The notes under the pieces: generated by a model
The model's database searches: none
Told to the model about the DNA's origin: nothing
What the model saw: the letters and a program-made list of their open reading frames with translations, nothing else
In this document: one piece after another, positions 14,723 to 23,032 of the stretch
Layout of the letters: every line of letters starts with the position of its first letter
Numbering within the stretch: position 1 is the stretch's first letter
Source of the DNA: a virus
Virus record (IMG/VR): IMGVR_UViG_3300046167_000659
Span: 1 to 64,000 of that record
Length of the DNA: 64,000 nucleotides
Direction: 5' to 3' (one strand)
Position numbers and translations under genes: made by a program

Positions 14723-14950
14723 TTATATAACTTCTTTGTCACGAAGAATTACTGGTACTGAAGTAGACGATGTATAAGATTTATACTTTTCGAAACAGTT
14801 CATAGTTTCAAGTTTACTTTTCATAATTTCATATACTTTATCATGATTATAAGTAAATGATTTTCCATTTTTGAAAGTTACTTCAATGATTTGATTTTTT
14901 CCAATTAAGGATTTTCTTACGACGAATCGTTTTGATTGTAAATTTGACAT
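14723..14950 (-). CDS. Hypothetical protein, 75 residues
   Basis: Begins MSNLQSKRFVVRKSLIGKNQ; it has a beta-rich VTFKNGKSFTYN segment that recalls KTSC-like strands, then helices. Lys-rich overall. It is the only gene between promoter copy 7 and a terminator hairpin, so it is probably a single-gene transcript. Confidence 0.6.
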   Translation of the reverse strand: MSNLQSKRFVVRKSLIGKNQIIEVTFKNGKSFTYNHDKVYEIMKSKLETMNCFEKYKSYTSSTSVPVILRDKEVI

Positions 14951-14986
14951 AGTTATTATATTTAAGTTATTATTATTATTTATTAG

Positions 14987-15027
14987 TTACATTATTATTA
15001 TCCAATACGTATCGTATTTAGTTTGTA
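14987..15027 (-). promoter_or_regulatory. 41-bp repeated promoter-like motif, copy 7
   Basis: Same strict spacing, 37 bases upstream of the 75-residue gene. Confidence 0.75.
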
Positions 15028-15032
15028 AATTA

Positions 15033-15164
15033 TTATAGTTTATTTATTAATTCGTCGAGCGTTATTTGTAAACTACTTTTAGTTACGAAGCCGTTTAAGT
15101 ATTGGTTTAATTCGTCGATAGTAGACAGTATTTCGATACGAGTTTTAGAATTTAGATTTTGCAT
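15033..15164 (-). CDS. Micro-protein, 43 residues, paralogue of the 14189 gene
   Basis: ATG at 15162-15164. The product begins MQNLNSKTRIEILSTIDELN and continues QYLNGFVTKSSLQITL, aligning without gaps to residues of the 84-residue protein at 14189-14443. It follows promoter copy 8 and ends just before copy 7. Confidence 0.65.
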   Translation of the reverse strand: MQNLNSKTRIEILSTIDELNQYLNGFVTKSSLQITLDELINKL

Positions 15165-15200
15165 AGTTATTTTATTTAGTTATTATTAGTATTAATTTGC

Positions 15201-15241
15201 TTACAGTATTATTATCCGATTATACTCGTATTTAGTTTGTA
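15201..15241 (-). promoter_or_regulatory. 41-bp repeated promoter-like motif, copy 8
   Basis: Same strict spacing, 37 bases upstream of the 43-residue gene. Confidence 0.75.
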
Positions 15242-15264
15242 ATATTTATTCTTTATTAAAAACT

Positions 15265-15310
15265 GTGACATTAGGGTATTAAGCTAAGTATAGTAAGGGG
15301 CTATTGTCAC
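15265..15310. repeat. Dyad repeat B (GTGACATTAG...CTATTGTCAC)
   Basis: Ten-base arms with one mismatch, 26 bases apart. Read leftward the second arm is followed by AGTTTTTAAT, so this copy could also terminate the short transcript from promoter copy 9. Related to repeats A, C and D. Confidence 0.6.
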
Positions 15311-15349
15311 ACTTTTTATTCGGTTCATAGTTGTTAGTTTGTTTGTTAC

Positions 15350-15390
15350 TTACATTATTATTATCCAATGCAAACCGTATTACCTCTGTA
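15350..15390 (-). promoter_or_regulatory. 41-bp repeated promoter-like motif, copy 9 (most diverged)
   Basis: TACAGA replaces TACAAA, but AATACG, GGATAATA, TGTAA and all spacings are kept. It is the rightmost copy, and no credible gene follows it before copy 8; only dyad repeat B and a 14-codon frame do. Confidence 0.65.
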
Positions 15391-15616
15391 TGATACCTAA
15401 AAATATAGAGTGAATTTAAAAATAGTAGTAGCATCTCGGGCCCGATATAGCTGAGGTGGTATCGAAACCAGGGGCTAAAATCGTGGGAATTCGGTGGGGG
15501 CTGGGAAAAACAAATGGGTTTTACTAAAATATTACGGAAGAGAGAAGGAGGGTGCAACACAAAATCCCTATATATCTAACAAAAAATTTTTTACTATATT
15601 TTTTTTTACAAATAAT
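15391..15616. other. Non-coding divergence region, GC-rich core
   Basis: This is the boundary between leftward and rightward gene blocks. A GC-rich core at about 15435-15555 (CTCGGGCCCG, then runs such as GGTGGGGGCTGGG and GAGAGAAGGAGGG) stands out against AT-rich surroundings, followed by an A/T tract near 15585-15615. I see no gene. A replication origin or packaging-related site is possible but not shown. Confidence 0.45.
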
Positions 15617-15661
15617 GTGACATTAGGTAGTTATATATAAATAGTAGCAGGCTATTGTCAC
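15617..15661. repeat. Dyad repeat C (GTGACATTAG...CTATTGTCAC)
   Basis: The same ten-base arms as repeat B, 25 bases apart, with an AT-rich centre. It is 36 bases upstream of the first rightward gene, a position suited to a promoter operator or leader. Confidence 0.6.
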
Positions 15662-15697
15662 GTTAATAACCTATAAAATAGCGTAATCATACAAAGT

Positions 15698-15940
15698 ATG
15701 ACAAAACAAAAGCTTTCACCAGCCGCTAGGCGCGCAAAAGCAGCTCGGGATTTGGCATTTGCTAAAACTCCGGCTAGAAAAGCAAAAAAAGCGCACTCAC
15801 AAAGAGAGCGTAGAAAGAATCCGTGTCCAAAAGGGTATGATTATGACCACAAAAGACAAAAATGCGTGACTATAAAGTCTAATAGAGGCAATGAAGGTAA
15901 AGGTACTAAAGAAGAATCAGGAAAAAATTATAAAACATAA
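15698..15940 (+). CDS. Small basic protein, 80 residues
   Basis: First gene of the rightward block. It is very basic (LSPAARRAKAARDLAFAKTP, then RKNPCPKGYDYDHKRQK) and ends GNEGKGTKEESGKNYKT, a tail I recall from other small phage proteins. Likely nucleic-acid associated; possibly packaged. No firm function. Confidence 0.7.
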   Translation: MTKQKLSPAARRAKAARDLAFAKTPARKAKKAHSQRERRKNPCPKGYDYDHKRQKCVTIKSNRGNEGKGTKEESGKNYKT

Positions 15941-15945
15941 CATAG

Positions 15946-17058
15946 ATGGCAAGAATTAAAACATATAACATCGATGCTGACATATCTTCAGAAGATAAAG
16001 TAGTAGGTACAGATGGAAACCCAGGTAATAACTTTGGAAAAACAAAAAACTTCACAATAGGGGCGTTATCTGGATTTATAGGGGCTGGATCTCAAGGTCC
16101 CGTTGGTCCCGCAGGAGAACCAGGAGCTACTGGACCTGCTGGAGCAGACGGAACAGACGGAGTAGACGGAGTAGATGGTGCACAAGGACCTGCTGGTAAT
16201 GACGGAGCAACTGGAGCACCTGGACCTGCTGGTCAAACAGGTCCTGCTGGGGCAACTGGAGCACAGGGTGCTACGGGTGACGTGGGTCTAACTGGAGCAA
16301 CTGGGGCTCAAGGAGCTGTAGGTCCTCAAGGAGCTATTGGTGCAACTGGTGCGCAAGGAGCTACTGGAGCAGATGGAACATCAATAAACGTATTAGGTAC
16401 TAAACCTACCGTAGCTGATTTACCCGCAACAGGTAATACAGTGGGAGATTTGTGGGTTATAGATCAAACAGGTGGAGGTGCCACGGCTGGTGATGGTTAT
16501 GTTTGGACTGCTGGAAATACTTGGTTGAACATTGGGCCTTTAAGAGGACCTCAAGGAATACAAGGCGTACAAGGTCTACAGGGAATTCAAGGCATTAAAG
16601 GAGATCAAGGTGATCAGGGACCACAAGGTATACAAGGTTTACAAGGGGAGCAGGGTTTACAAGGAGATCAAGGAGCTGCGGGAACAAACGGAACAAATGG
16701 AGAACAAGGAATACAGGGAATTCAAGGAATACAAGGTCAGCCTGGACAAAATGGTAGCAACGGCCCACAGGGTGAAACTGGAGCTCAAGGTGAAACCGGA
16801 GCGACTGGCCCGCAAGGCCCAATAGGATTGACAGGTCCTCCGGGAGCAGTAGAATCAGTTAACGCTGGGGTAGGAATAACTGTAACGCCAAATACTACAG
16901 GCAACGTAATAGTTTCGGCTCCAGATGCAGTTTTAAATAACCAAGATACTTTTACAACCCCTAAAGTGAAATACATCGTTTCTTTAACACAAGCGGAGTA
17001 TGATGGTTTAGTAAGCGGTGGAACAATAAACGCTAACACATTATATATAATATTATAA
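15946..17058 (+). CDS. Collagen-like tail fibre protein
   Basis: A 370-residue protein. Residues 1-45 (MARIKTYNIDADISSEDKVV) resemble the N-terminus of the protein at 23033 and probably anchor to the virion. Two Gly-X-Y blocks follow, about 50-147 and 198-295, rich in GPAG, GATG and GIQG triplets, separated by a non-collagen insert with a Trp-containing segment. The C-terminal 70 residues may be the trimerising or receptor tip. Collagen-like repeats in phage fibres form triple helices. Confidence 0.85.
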   Translation: MARIKTYNIDADISSEDKVVGTDGNPGNNFGKTKNFTIGALSGFIGAGSQGPVGPAGEPGATGPAGADGTDGVDGVDGAQGPAGNDGATGAPGPAGQTGPAGATGAQGATGDVGLTGATGAQGAVGPQGAIGATGAQGATGADGTSINVLGTKPTVADLPATGNTVGDLWVIDQTGGGATAGDGYVWTAGNTWLNIGPLRGPQGIQGVQGLQGIQGIKGDQGDQGPQGIQGLQGEQGLQGDQGAAGTNGTNGEQGIQGIQGIQGQPGQNGSNGPQGETGAQGETGATGPQGPIGLTGPPGAVESVNAGVGITVTPNTTGNVIVSAPDAVLNNQDTFTTPKVKYIVSLTQAEYDGLVSGGTINANTLYIIL

Positions 17059-17059
17059 T

Positions 17060-17767
17060 ATGGCAGATTTAAAACTAAATGGGGTTACACCAGATGGTGT
17101 TGGTAAGATAAAGCTAGGTAGCAGTAATGTGCAAAAAATATATAGTGCCGAAACCCTTGTCTGGCCTTCATCTTTAGGGCCCGGTGAAGTACAAGTATGT
17201 AGCTTGATATGGAAAAAAACAAACTCAACAACATTAGCTAAAGTAGGGGGTGGAGCTATAGACTTTGCAAACAATGCAGACGATTGGGCTAATGCTCATG
17301 CAAACCAAATTCCTACCGCTTGCTATTTTGAATTTGATAGTAGTAAAGCTAGTTATGGATTAATTTATAATTATTGGGCAAAGAGCGTTATACAACCACC
17401 AACTGGTTTCAGGCTTCCATCGGGTGGTGACTTTTCTAATTTAGTAACGTGTTATGGCACCAACGACAACCCATTAGGAGCAGACCCTGGTGTATGGGAC
17501 ACGAGCTTATTGACAAATACAATTGGGCTTGGAACCTCTGGATTCAATGCTCACGGCTATGGATATGCTCATGTCGGCTACACGCTTAATGAACCAATGG
17601 CTTGGGTTAACAAAAAGAAAGTGGAGATTTATTGGACAGGTGATAACTATTCACAACTTACAGGGTTACACGTAGAATTTTATACCAATGGCCACTTACG
17701 ACAAGTGACTTATTCTAATGATAACAAAAAAATATCTACTTTTATTCGATTTGTTAAAGATGAGTAA
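17060..17767 (+). CDS. FISUMP-like putative receptor-binding protein
   Basis: A 235-residue protein directly after the collagen-like fibre (1-base gap). The centre has GLIYNYWAKSVIQPPTGFRL then PSGGDF, the order typical of FISUMP/formylglycine-generating-enzyme-like lectin folds (Y-N, P-x-G-x-R-L-P). The C-terminus ends STFIRFVKDE, like the SVRCVKD endings of FISUMP proteins. A surface-binding role is inferred from fold and position. Confidence 0.6.
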   Translation: MADLKLNGVTPDGVGKIKLGSSNVQKIYSAETLVWPSSLGPGEVQVCSLIWKKTNSTTLAKVGGGAIDFANNADDWANAHANQIPTACYFEFDSSKASYGLIYNYWAKSVIQPPTGFRLPSGGDFSNLVTCYGTNDNPLGADPGVWDTSLLTNTIGLGTSGFNAHGYGYAHVGYTLNEPMAWVNKKKVEIYWTGDNYSQLTGLHVEFYTNGHLRQVTYSNDNKKISTFIRFVKDE

Positions 17768-17835
17768 CTCTAGATTAAATAAAAAGCTAAGTACGTAACT
17801 ATATAGATATTAATAATAACCAAAACCAAAACCAA

Positions 17836-18126
17836 ATGACACTATTTTACCAGACTGAATCGTGGAGTAGTCACCCACCTGCGGAAGAAAACCAAGTTAA
17901 ACTATGGGAGCACATAGCTAATAAAGAAAACTGGAGGATTGTCCAGCTCATTAACGGTTTTTACCAAACAGAGTACCAAGATCTTCGTAATGGAGAAAAC
18001 TGGAAAGATGTTACACGGCGAGAAACATTACAAGAAGCTGAAACCTCAATAGATAAAACTATTGAACATTACAAAAAAAAGCTTGAATTTATAGACGGGC
18101 CGAAAGTAGTAAAAACATTTAAGTAG
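17836..18126 (+). CDS. Hypothetical protein, 96 residues
   Basis: Begins MTLFYQTESWSSHPPAEENQ, then a segment NGFYQTEYQDLRNGENWKDV, ending in a charged helix. No known domain. It precedes groEL by 22 bases and could be a fibre accessory; this is only positional. Confidence 0.6.
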   Translation: MTLFYQTESWSSHPPAEENQVKLWEHIANKENWRIVQLINGFYQTEYQDLRNGENWKDVTRRETLQEAETSIDKTIEHYKKKLEFIDGPKVVKTFK

Positions 18127-18148
18127 TAATAAAATATAATTTAATTTA

Positions 18149-19716
18149 ATGGAATTTAACAACCCTAGTCAGATTGTAAAAGATTTGACATTTGGCGATA
18201 AAGCCAATAGTAAAATAATGACAGGCGTCGAAAAATTAACAAGCGCAGTAAAAAGTACGTTAGGTGCTTCAGGAAAATGCGTAATATACGAAGATGCCTT
18301 AGGTAGACCGGTAATAACAAAAGACGGTGTAACCGTTGCAGAAAGCGTAGTCTTAATAGATCCGGTCGAAAATATAGGTGCAACCTTAATAAAGGAAGCC
18401 GCAAGCAATACAGTTAGAGAAGCGGGGGATGGTACAACAACAGCGACTGTCTTAGCGCACTCATTATTAAAAACAACAACAGAATCAGAGCATGAAGAAA
18501 CGGCTAGAAGCATTAAGAGCGGCATTGAAAAATGCAGCGAAAAAGTTATGGTTTATCTTGATAAAACCAGCATACCAGTTAAAGGGGAAATGCTTAAAAG
18601 CGTTGCTACAATTAGCTGCAACAACGATAAAGAACTTGGAGCCAAAATTGGCGAAGCATACGAAAAAGTTGGCAGAGATGGAGTCGTTTTAATGGAAGAG
18701 TCTGATACGAATGAAACTTATGTAGAATTCGTTGATGGCGCTCAAATTGATTCCGGTTTAAAGTCTCAGCACTTAGCAACCGACAAAGATAAACTTACAT
18801 GTACTTTAGATAACCCGTACGTGCTTATAATAGGATCTACAATACCTAACATCCGTAAGATACAAAGTGTCTTAGAGTTTATTATAAAAGAAAAGAGACC
18901 ACTACTTATTATAGCAGACATAGATCAACAGCCTTACGCTACTTTAGTAGCTAACAAGGTTAAAGGTAACATTAAAGGTCAATGTAATAGATCCTCCAGG
19001 GTTTGGGACCTACCAGGTTAGACTCCATGGAAGATTTAGCTTTTTTAACAGGGGCTAAGCTTATAAACGAGGAGCTAGGTGATGACTTAGATCTTATCGA
19101 GCCTTCTGTACTAGGTGAAGCCGTTAAAGCTGTTACTGATAATAAATCAACAGTAATGCAGGTTTACGACAAAGGTGAAGAACTGGAAGATAGAATTACA
19201 CATGTTAAAGAACAGATTAAAGATGAAAAAAATGGATTCTTTAAAATGAAACTAGAACAAAGGCTAGCTACTTTAGCAGGCACTGTAGGTATTGTAAGAG
19301 TTGGGGCTGATTCTAAGGTAGAGTTAAAAGAAAAGAAAGATAGAGTTGAAGATGCAGTTCACGCTACTAAAGCAGCCTTGAAAGAAGGTATTGTTGCCGG
19401 CGGTGGTGTAGCACTCTTAAATGCAGCAAACAACATTAAGCCTAAAAACAAAGGAGAGGAATTATTGCTCGAAGCTATAAAAGCTCCTTATAAAACTATA
19501 TTAGACAACGCTGGGCTTGACTTTCAAGACCTGAATAAAAAAGGCTGGGGTATAGATGTAGTAACAGGCAAGCCAGTGAACATGGTCAAAGCAGGTATTA
19601 TAGATCCGGTTTTGGTTACAAAAGCGGCGCTGAAAAATGCTGTGAGCGTAGTTAACACAATTGTGTCTGCAGATTGTATAATCAGTAATAAAAGGTTAGA
19701 CGATGCAAGCAATTAA
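18149..19716 (+). CDS. groEL: GroEL-type chaperonin, frameshifted twice
   Basis: Two frames make one chaperonin of about 520 residues, near the usual 545. The first holds KDGVTVAESV and AGDGTTTATVLAHSL (ATP site) and VGRDGVVLMEE; the second holds GIVAGGGVALLNAA and ends in the equatorial domain. The break is at the conserved PGFG segment: dropping one G at 18977-18978 and one C at 19013-19014 restores VNVIDPPGFGTYRLDSMED, aligned residue for residue with cellular GroEL. The short C-terminus lacks the Gly-Met tail. It would fold phage or host proteins with the adjacent GroES. Confidence 0.9.
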
Positions 19717-19960
19717 TTTTTACGTCGTTATAGACAAAATAAAAGAAGCTCCGAAGAAAGTAGGAGGCTTAGAGTTAACAGAAAAGCAAGACAGTGACGT
19801 TAGGTACTTAAAAGGTAAAGTTATAAGCGTAGGAGATCAAGTCCCTATTGTTAAAGAGGGTGATATCGTAAGATATGACAAACACGCCGGAAGTGGTATA
19901 GAGCACGAGGATCATCTTTACTACGTAATCAAAGTATCAGACATTGTTGTTGTAGAATGA
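19703..19960 (+). CDS. groES: GroES-type co-chaperonin
   Basis: An 85-residue GroES-like protein, slightly shorter than the usual 95. It begins INFYVVIDKIKEAPKKVGGL, the last part being the mobile-loop region, and has KGKVISVGDQVPIVKEGDIV then a strand ending DIVVVE. The start overlaps groEL by 14 bases, giving a compact groEL-groES pair in the reverse of the usual bacterial gene order. Confidence 0.88.
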   Translation: MQAINFYVVIDKIKEAPKKVGGLELTEKQDSDVRYLKGKVISVGDQVPIVKEGDIVRYDKHAGSGIEHEDHLYYVIKVSDIVVVE

Positions 19961-20397
19961 GAATAGAAGCAAATGATTTGCGAGAATTAAATTTATTAAA
20001 GTATTACAGGCTTGTCAGAAGATGGGCCTGTAAAACTTATGATTTAAAAGATGCTGATCTAGAATTACTAATATATTTAGATTGTAAAGTACATTTTACA
20101 CGTAATGATTTTATAGATGGTGTTTATACTTACTCTTGGGATAAAGCAAGATGGGAGCGCTTGCGTAAAGGCGGATGGATTGATGTTTGGCGTGAACGTA
20201 ATAGAACTACTATTAAATATAGTGTGTACAAAACATCGTCAAGATGCAAAAGATTAATAAACAGAATATATAGAATATTGCTAGCGGAAGAGGATTTACC
20301 TACTTCACATGCAAGCGTGTTTTACAAAAACAAGACATATACAGATAAAGTCTTTAATAAGGCTATTGATGATATGATAAAAGACAAAGAAAGATAA
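19957..20397 (+). CDS. Winged-helix-like hypothetical protein
   Basis: A 146-residue basic protein overlapping groES by four bases (ATGA). The segment LELLIYLDCKVHFTRNDFID then WERLRKGGWIDVW and TTIKYSVYKTSSRCKRLINR looks like a winged helix of the MarR/DnaD kind. DNA binding is inferred; no catalytic motif. It may be a regulator or a packaged protein. Confidence 0.6.
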   Translation: MRIEANDLRELNLLKYYRLVRRWACKTYDLKDADLELLIYLDCKVHFTRNDFIDGVYTYSWDKARWERLRKGGWIDVWRERNRTTIKYSVYKTSSRCKRLINRIYRILLAEEDLPTSHASVFYKNKTYTDKVFNKAIDDMIKDKER

Positions 20398-20399
20398 CT

Positions 20400-20648
20400 A
20401 TGAAAGCTAACAACCCAATTACAGCTAGAGTACAAGCTGCATTCAAAAACTTAACCACACCAACCAACCAAGAGGTTACATTAAACGCTGATGGTTCAGG
20501 AGGTCCTATTGTAGCTCCAGACGGAAGAGTTGTTAATAAACCAAAGAAAAAACAAAAGTCTTCTACAGAAGATTGTGGATGTGCTGGTAGTGCTAAAGGT
20601 GCTGCGGCTCCTGCAAAAAACTATAAAAAAGGTTACTACGGAAAATAA
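20400..20648 (+). CDS. Hypothetical protein, 82 residues
   Basis: Low-complexity and basic, with PKKKQKSSTEDCGCAGSAKG and a KNYKKGYYGK tail. The CGC element recurs in the 46-residue proteins of the tandem duplication. The stop overlaps the next start (TAATG). Confidence 0.6.
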   Translation: MKANNPITARVQAAFKNLTTPTNQEVTLNADGSGGPIVAPDGRVVNKPKKKQKSSTEDCGCAGSAKGAAAPAKNYKKGYYGK

Positions 20649-21022
20649 TGGCGTTTAAACTTAAAACTAAAGGCGAAATATTCGGGTACAACGAAGAGCT
20701 TTCTGAATGGGGTAGACCTGTTTTTGAAAAAGACTTAAAAGGTAACATTATGGCTGAGGCTAATAATGATGGTACAACTTTCATAGATAAAAGCTTATCA
20801 CCTTCTCAAAAGAAAGAGGCTGTTGAACACGAAAATGTGCATCACTGCCAAATGAAGCAAGGTAGATTACACTACGACGACAATATGGTAACTTGGAAAA
20901 AAGATACTAAGTCGCCTTCTAGAGTGTATAAGAGAGATCAAGGTAATTTAATAGCTATGGATTCCGGTCAAAAAGATGTCGAGGGCGGCAACTTTGAGTG
21001 GGAAGACGAAGCTTACTCATAA
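20648..21022 (+). CDS. Putative zincin metallopeptidase
   Basis: A 124-residue protein with a clear HExxH: His61-Glu62-Asn-Val-His65 in EAVEHENVHHCQMKQG, and a possible third ligand Glu in the C-terminal WEDEAYS, the arrangement of gluzincin-like small peptidases. The helix before the motif (LSPSQKKEAVEHE) fits. It may process virion proteins or host targets; substrate unknown. No signal peptide. Confidence 0.65.
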   Translation: MAFKLKTKGEIFGYNEELSEWGRPVFEKDLKGNIMAEANNDGTTFIDKSLSPSQKKEAVEHENVHHCQMKQGRLHYDDNMVTWKKDTKSPSRVYKRDQGNLIAMDSGQKDVEGGNFEWEDEAYS

Positions 21023-21041
21023 CAACTAACAACTAACAATA

Positions 21042-21266
21042 ATGAACAAAACAAAACCAATCACGCAGAAAGCTAAAGAATCAGTCGCTGCTAACTGTGA
21101 TTCGCCTAATAAATATATGGCTGCTTTAGTGAATGATTTAAAAGGCATGTACCAGAGTAAAGGATTTATAGATGCAGGTAAAGAAATAGGTAAAGGAATA
21201 GACAGAGCTACTCAACTTTCAGAAGACTTCACAGGAGGTATAGGTAGAAAAGGACCAAACGATTAA
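21042..21266 (+). CDS. Hypothetical protein, 74 residues
   Basis: Begins MNKTKPITQKAKESVAANCD and ends in a Gly-rich DFTGGIGRKGPND. Basic and probably helical. Similar small K/G-rich proteins surround it; likely virion-associated, by context only. Confidence 0.55.
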   Translation: MNKTKPITQKAKESVAANCDSPNKYMAALVNDLKGMYQSKGFIDAGKEIGKGIDRATQLSEDFTGGIGRKGPND

Positions 21267-21276
21267 AACTAATAAT

Positions 21277-22188
21277 ATGTATACACCAATAACTAAAAGA
21301 GTAAAAGTAGCTCAACATAAATCTTCTATTGCTAAGCAGACTACTGAAACAGCGCAGACCGCTGATCCATCAGGTAATTTACAATCTACAACAGGAACCG
21401 GAACAGGCTCAACCTACACTCCCCCTGTGGCATATGAAGGAAAAGACGCTTGTGAGGATCCCAATTCAGCTGCGTGCAAGAAATGGACATCTGAGAACGA
21501 AAGATGTAAAGACCCTAACGCGGAAAATTGTAGTGGCTTTAGAAAACATGAAACCGGAACAACTACGCCTGGAAATGCAGATTTTGAATCTAAACCCGTA
21601 GTACAAGACGCTAAACCAGCTTCAAGAATTGATTTAATGGGACCTCAAGAACTTAGAGGTAATACACGTGCTGGAAAAGTAGCTGCAAGAAACGTGAAAA
21701 AAGCTTCTAAGCAACTTAAGAGAATGCAAAAAAAGTTCAAGGCTGGTAAAATTAATCAAGAAACTTTAACAGCTTATGAAGACGAGCTAAAAAACACTGT
21801 TGCAAGAAGTAAAAACATAGGCCAACAAGCGACTGGCATGCGTAATAGGTATTTGAGCCAAACCATGGATTATGATCGCGATCTAACTAAGGGTAGAGAA
21901 GCTGGACCTGTTAAAGCCCCAGAAGGAACACAAACAGAAGACGAGTTTAAATCTAGATTTAAAAAAGAGCTAGGTGTTAGCAGCGACTCTACTGCTCCGC
22001 AAACTACAACAACTCCTACGTCAAGCTTTAGTGCAATGGCATCACAAAACGGCGTTAGCTACAAGCCTATCACATTAGATAATGGAGCTTTGTTTCAAGG
22101 ATTAGATTCATCAATATCAGCTTTTGGTAATAAAGTAAAAAAAGGAACAGTGTCTTTCAAAATGAAAGGCTACGGATCTAAAATATAA
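21277..22188 (+). CDS. Hypothetical protein, 303 residues
   Basis: A Thr/Gln-rich low-complexity N-terminus, a Cys-containing patch (EDPNSAACKKWTSENERCKD then PNAENCSGF), a basic coiled coil at about 130-200, and a C-terminal MKGYGSK-type tail. The 3' end of the gene (from 22136) is the left edge of the 2,727-bp duplicated unit, so its last 17 codons also occur out of frame at the junction near 24863. Function unknown. Confidence 0.6.
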   Translation: MYTPITKRVKVAQHKSSIAKQTTETAQTADPSGNLQSTTGTGTGSTYTPPVAYEGKDACEDPNSAACKKWTSENERCKDPNAENCSGFRKHETGTTTPGNADFESKPVVQDAKPASRIDLMGPQELRGNTRAGKVAARNVKKASKQLKRMQKKFKAGKINQETLTAYEDELKNTVARSKNIGQQATGMRNRYLSQTMDYDRDLTKGREAGPVKAPEGTQTEDEFKSRFKKELGVSSDSTAPQTTTTPTSSFSAMASQNGVSYKPITLDNGALFQGLDSSISAFGNKVKKGTVSFKMKGYGSKI

Positions 22189-22191
22189 ATT

Positions 22192-22485
22192 ATGGCATAC
22201 CAGCAAGAAAACTCACCTTTCGCAAGGGTTAGAAAAACTACTAAAGGTAAGGGAAGGAATTTTAGAACAACAGAAGAAGGCGCTGGTATGACTGAAGCTG
22301 GTGTAAAAAAATATAAAAAACAAAACCCAGGTAGTAAATTAAAAACAGCAGTAACGAAATGCGATGTAAAAGTTGGAACAGCGGCTTATAAAAGACAAAA
22401 AGCATTTTGTTCTAGATCTAAAAGCTGGACAGGTAAAAGAGGTAAAGCTGCTAGAAAAAGATGGTGCTGTAGTAGACATTCTTAA
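22192..22485 (+). CDS. Basic Cys-rich protein, unit 1 copy
   Basis: A 97-residue, highly basic protein with MTEAGVKKYKKQNPGSKLKT and a C-terminal KSWTGKRGKAARKRWCCSRH. The Cys residues and charge suggest a small nucleic-acid-binding or virion core protein. Similar SW-x-GKRGKAARKRW endings occur in other viruses. The identical copy is at 24919. Confidence 0.65.
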   Translation: MAYQQENSPFARVRKTTKGKGRNFRTTEEGAGMTEAGVKKYKKQNPGSKLKTAVTKCDVKVGTAAYKRQKAFCSRSKSWTGKRGKAARKRWCCSRHS

Positions 22486-22496
22486 AATATAATAAA

Positions 22497-22637
22497 ATGA
22501 AATCAAAAGGATTAGGGGATTCAGTAGAAAAATTTACAAAAGCAACTGGTATTAAAAAAATTGTTGAAACAGTAAATCCCGACTGCGGCTGTGGTAAAAG
22601 AAAAGATAAGTTAAATAAAATATTTCCATATAAATGA
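22497..22637 (+). CDS. Micro-protein, 46 residues, unit 1 copy
   Basis: ATG at 22497; begins MKSKGLGDSVEKFTKATGIK and has PDCGCGKRKDKLNKIFPYK. Its stop overlaps the holin start (ATGA). Proteins of this kind precede holins in related phages, so a lysis-linked role is possible. Confidence 0.6.
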   Translation: MKSKGLGDSVEKFTKATGIKKIVETVNPDCGCGKRKDKLNKIFPYK

Positions 22638-23032
22638 AAAAGATTTGGCAATGGCTTACAGGTTCCGTCATAAAAGAAGTTGGCGAGGTTTTAGATAACC
22701 TTACGACTACTAAAGAAGAGAAACTAGAGGCTCAGCGCTTAATCACAGAGATACTAGAAAAAGCAGATAAAGAAGCTCAAGAGCAGGTTACAGCTAGGTG
22801 GAAGTCTGATATGGAGTCTGATAGCTTTTTATCTAAGAACATACGCCCTATGGTACTTATATACTTAACTGTTATATTTACTGTATGCGCGTTTTTTGAC
22901 GGTAACGTAGGAGAGTTCACTATAGCTGAAGAATACGTGCCAATATTTCAAACTTTACTAGTAACTGCATATGGAGCTTATTTTGTAGGTCGTACTTGGG
23001 AGAAGGCGAAAGCTATAACAAAAAAAGATTAA
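22634..23032 (+). CDS. Holin of the 3TM type, unit 1 copy
   Basis: A 132-residue protein. It starts with an amphipathic helix (MKKIWQWLTGSVIKEVGEVL), then a charged segment, then two hydrophobic stretches at about 78-96 and 104-122 (MVLIYLTVIFTVCAFF; TLLVTAYGAYFVG). This fits the GTA/3TM holin superfamily, where helix one is the amphipathic segment. It would open the inner membrane for the M15 endolysin encoded at 61811. Confidence 0.75.
   Translation: MKKIWQWLTGSVIKEVGEVLDNLTTTKEEKLEAQRLITEILEKADKEAQEQVTARWKSDMESDSFLSKNIRPMVLIYLTVIFTVCAFFDGNVGEFTIAEEYVPIFQTLLVTAYGAYFVGRTWEKAKAITKKD

Noticed and set aside
9000-15400. Reading the repeated 41-bp motif as a CRISPR array or origin iterons
   Set aside because: Spacing between copies ranges from about 0.15 to 1.8 kb, all are in the same orientation and most sit just upstream of genes or RNAs, which fits promoters better.
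15279-15560. 93-codon leftward open frame over the divergence region
   Set aside because: It runs across promoter copy 9 and dyad repeat B, has an odd Pro/Phe-rich composition and no coupled neighbour; more likely chance.
16595-16822. Open frames antisense and in other frames of the collagen-like gene
   Set aside because: Produced by the Gly-X-Y triplet repeats, which suppress stops in all frames.
18960-19025. Programmed ribosomal frameshift in groEL
   Set aside because: Two separate +1 events within 40 bases without slippery heptamer or pseudoknot, and the same kind of lesion in many genes, fit consensus error better.
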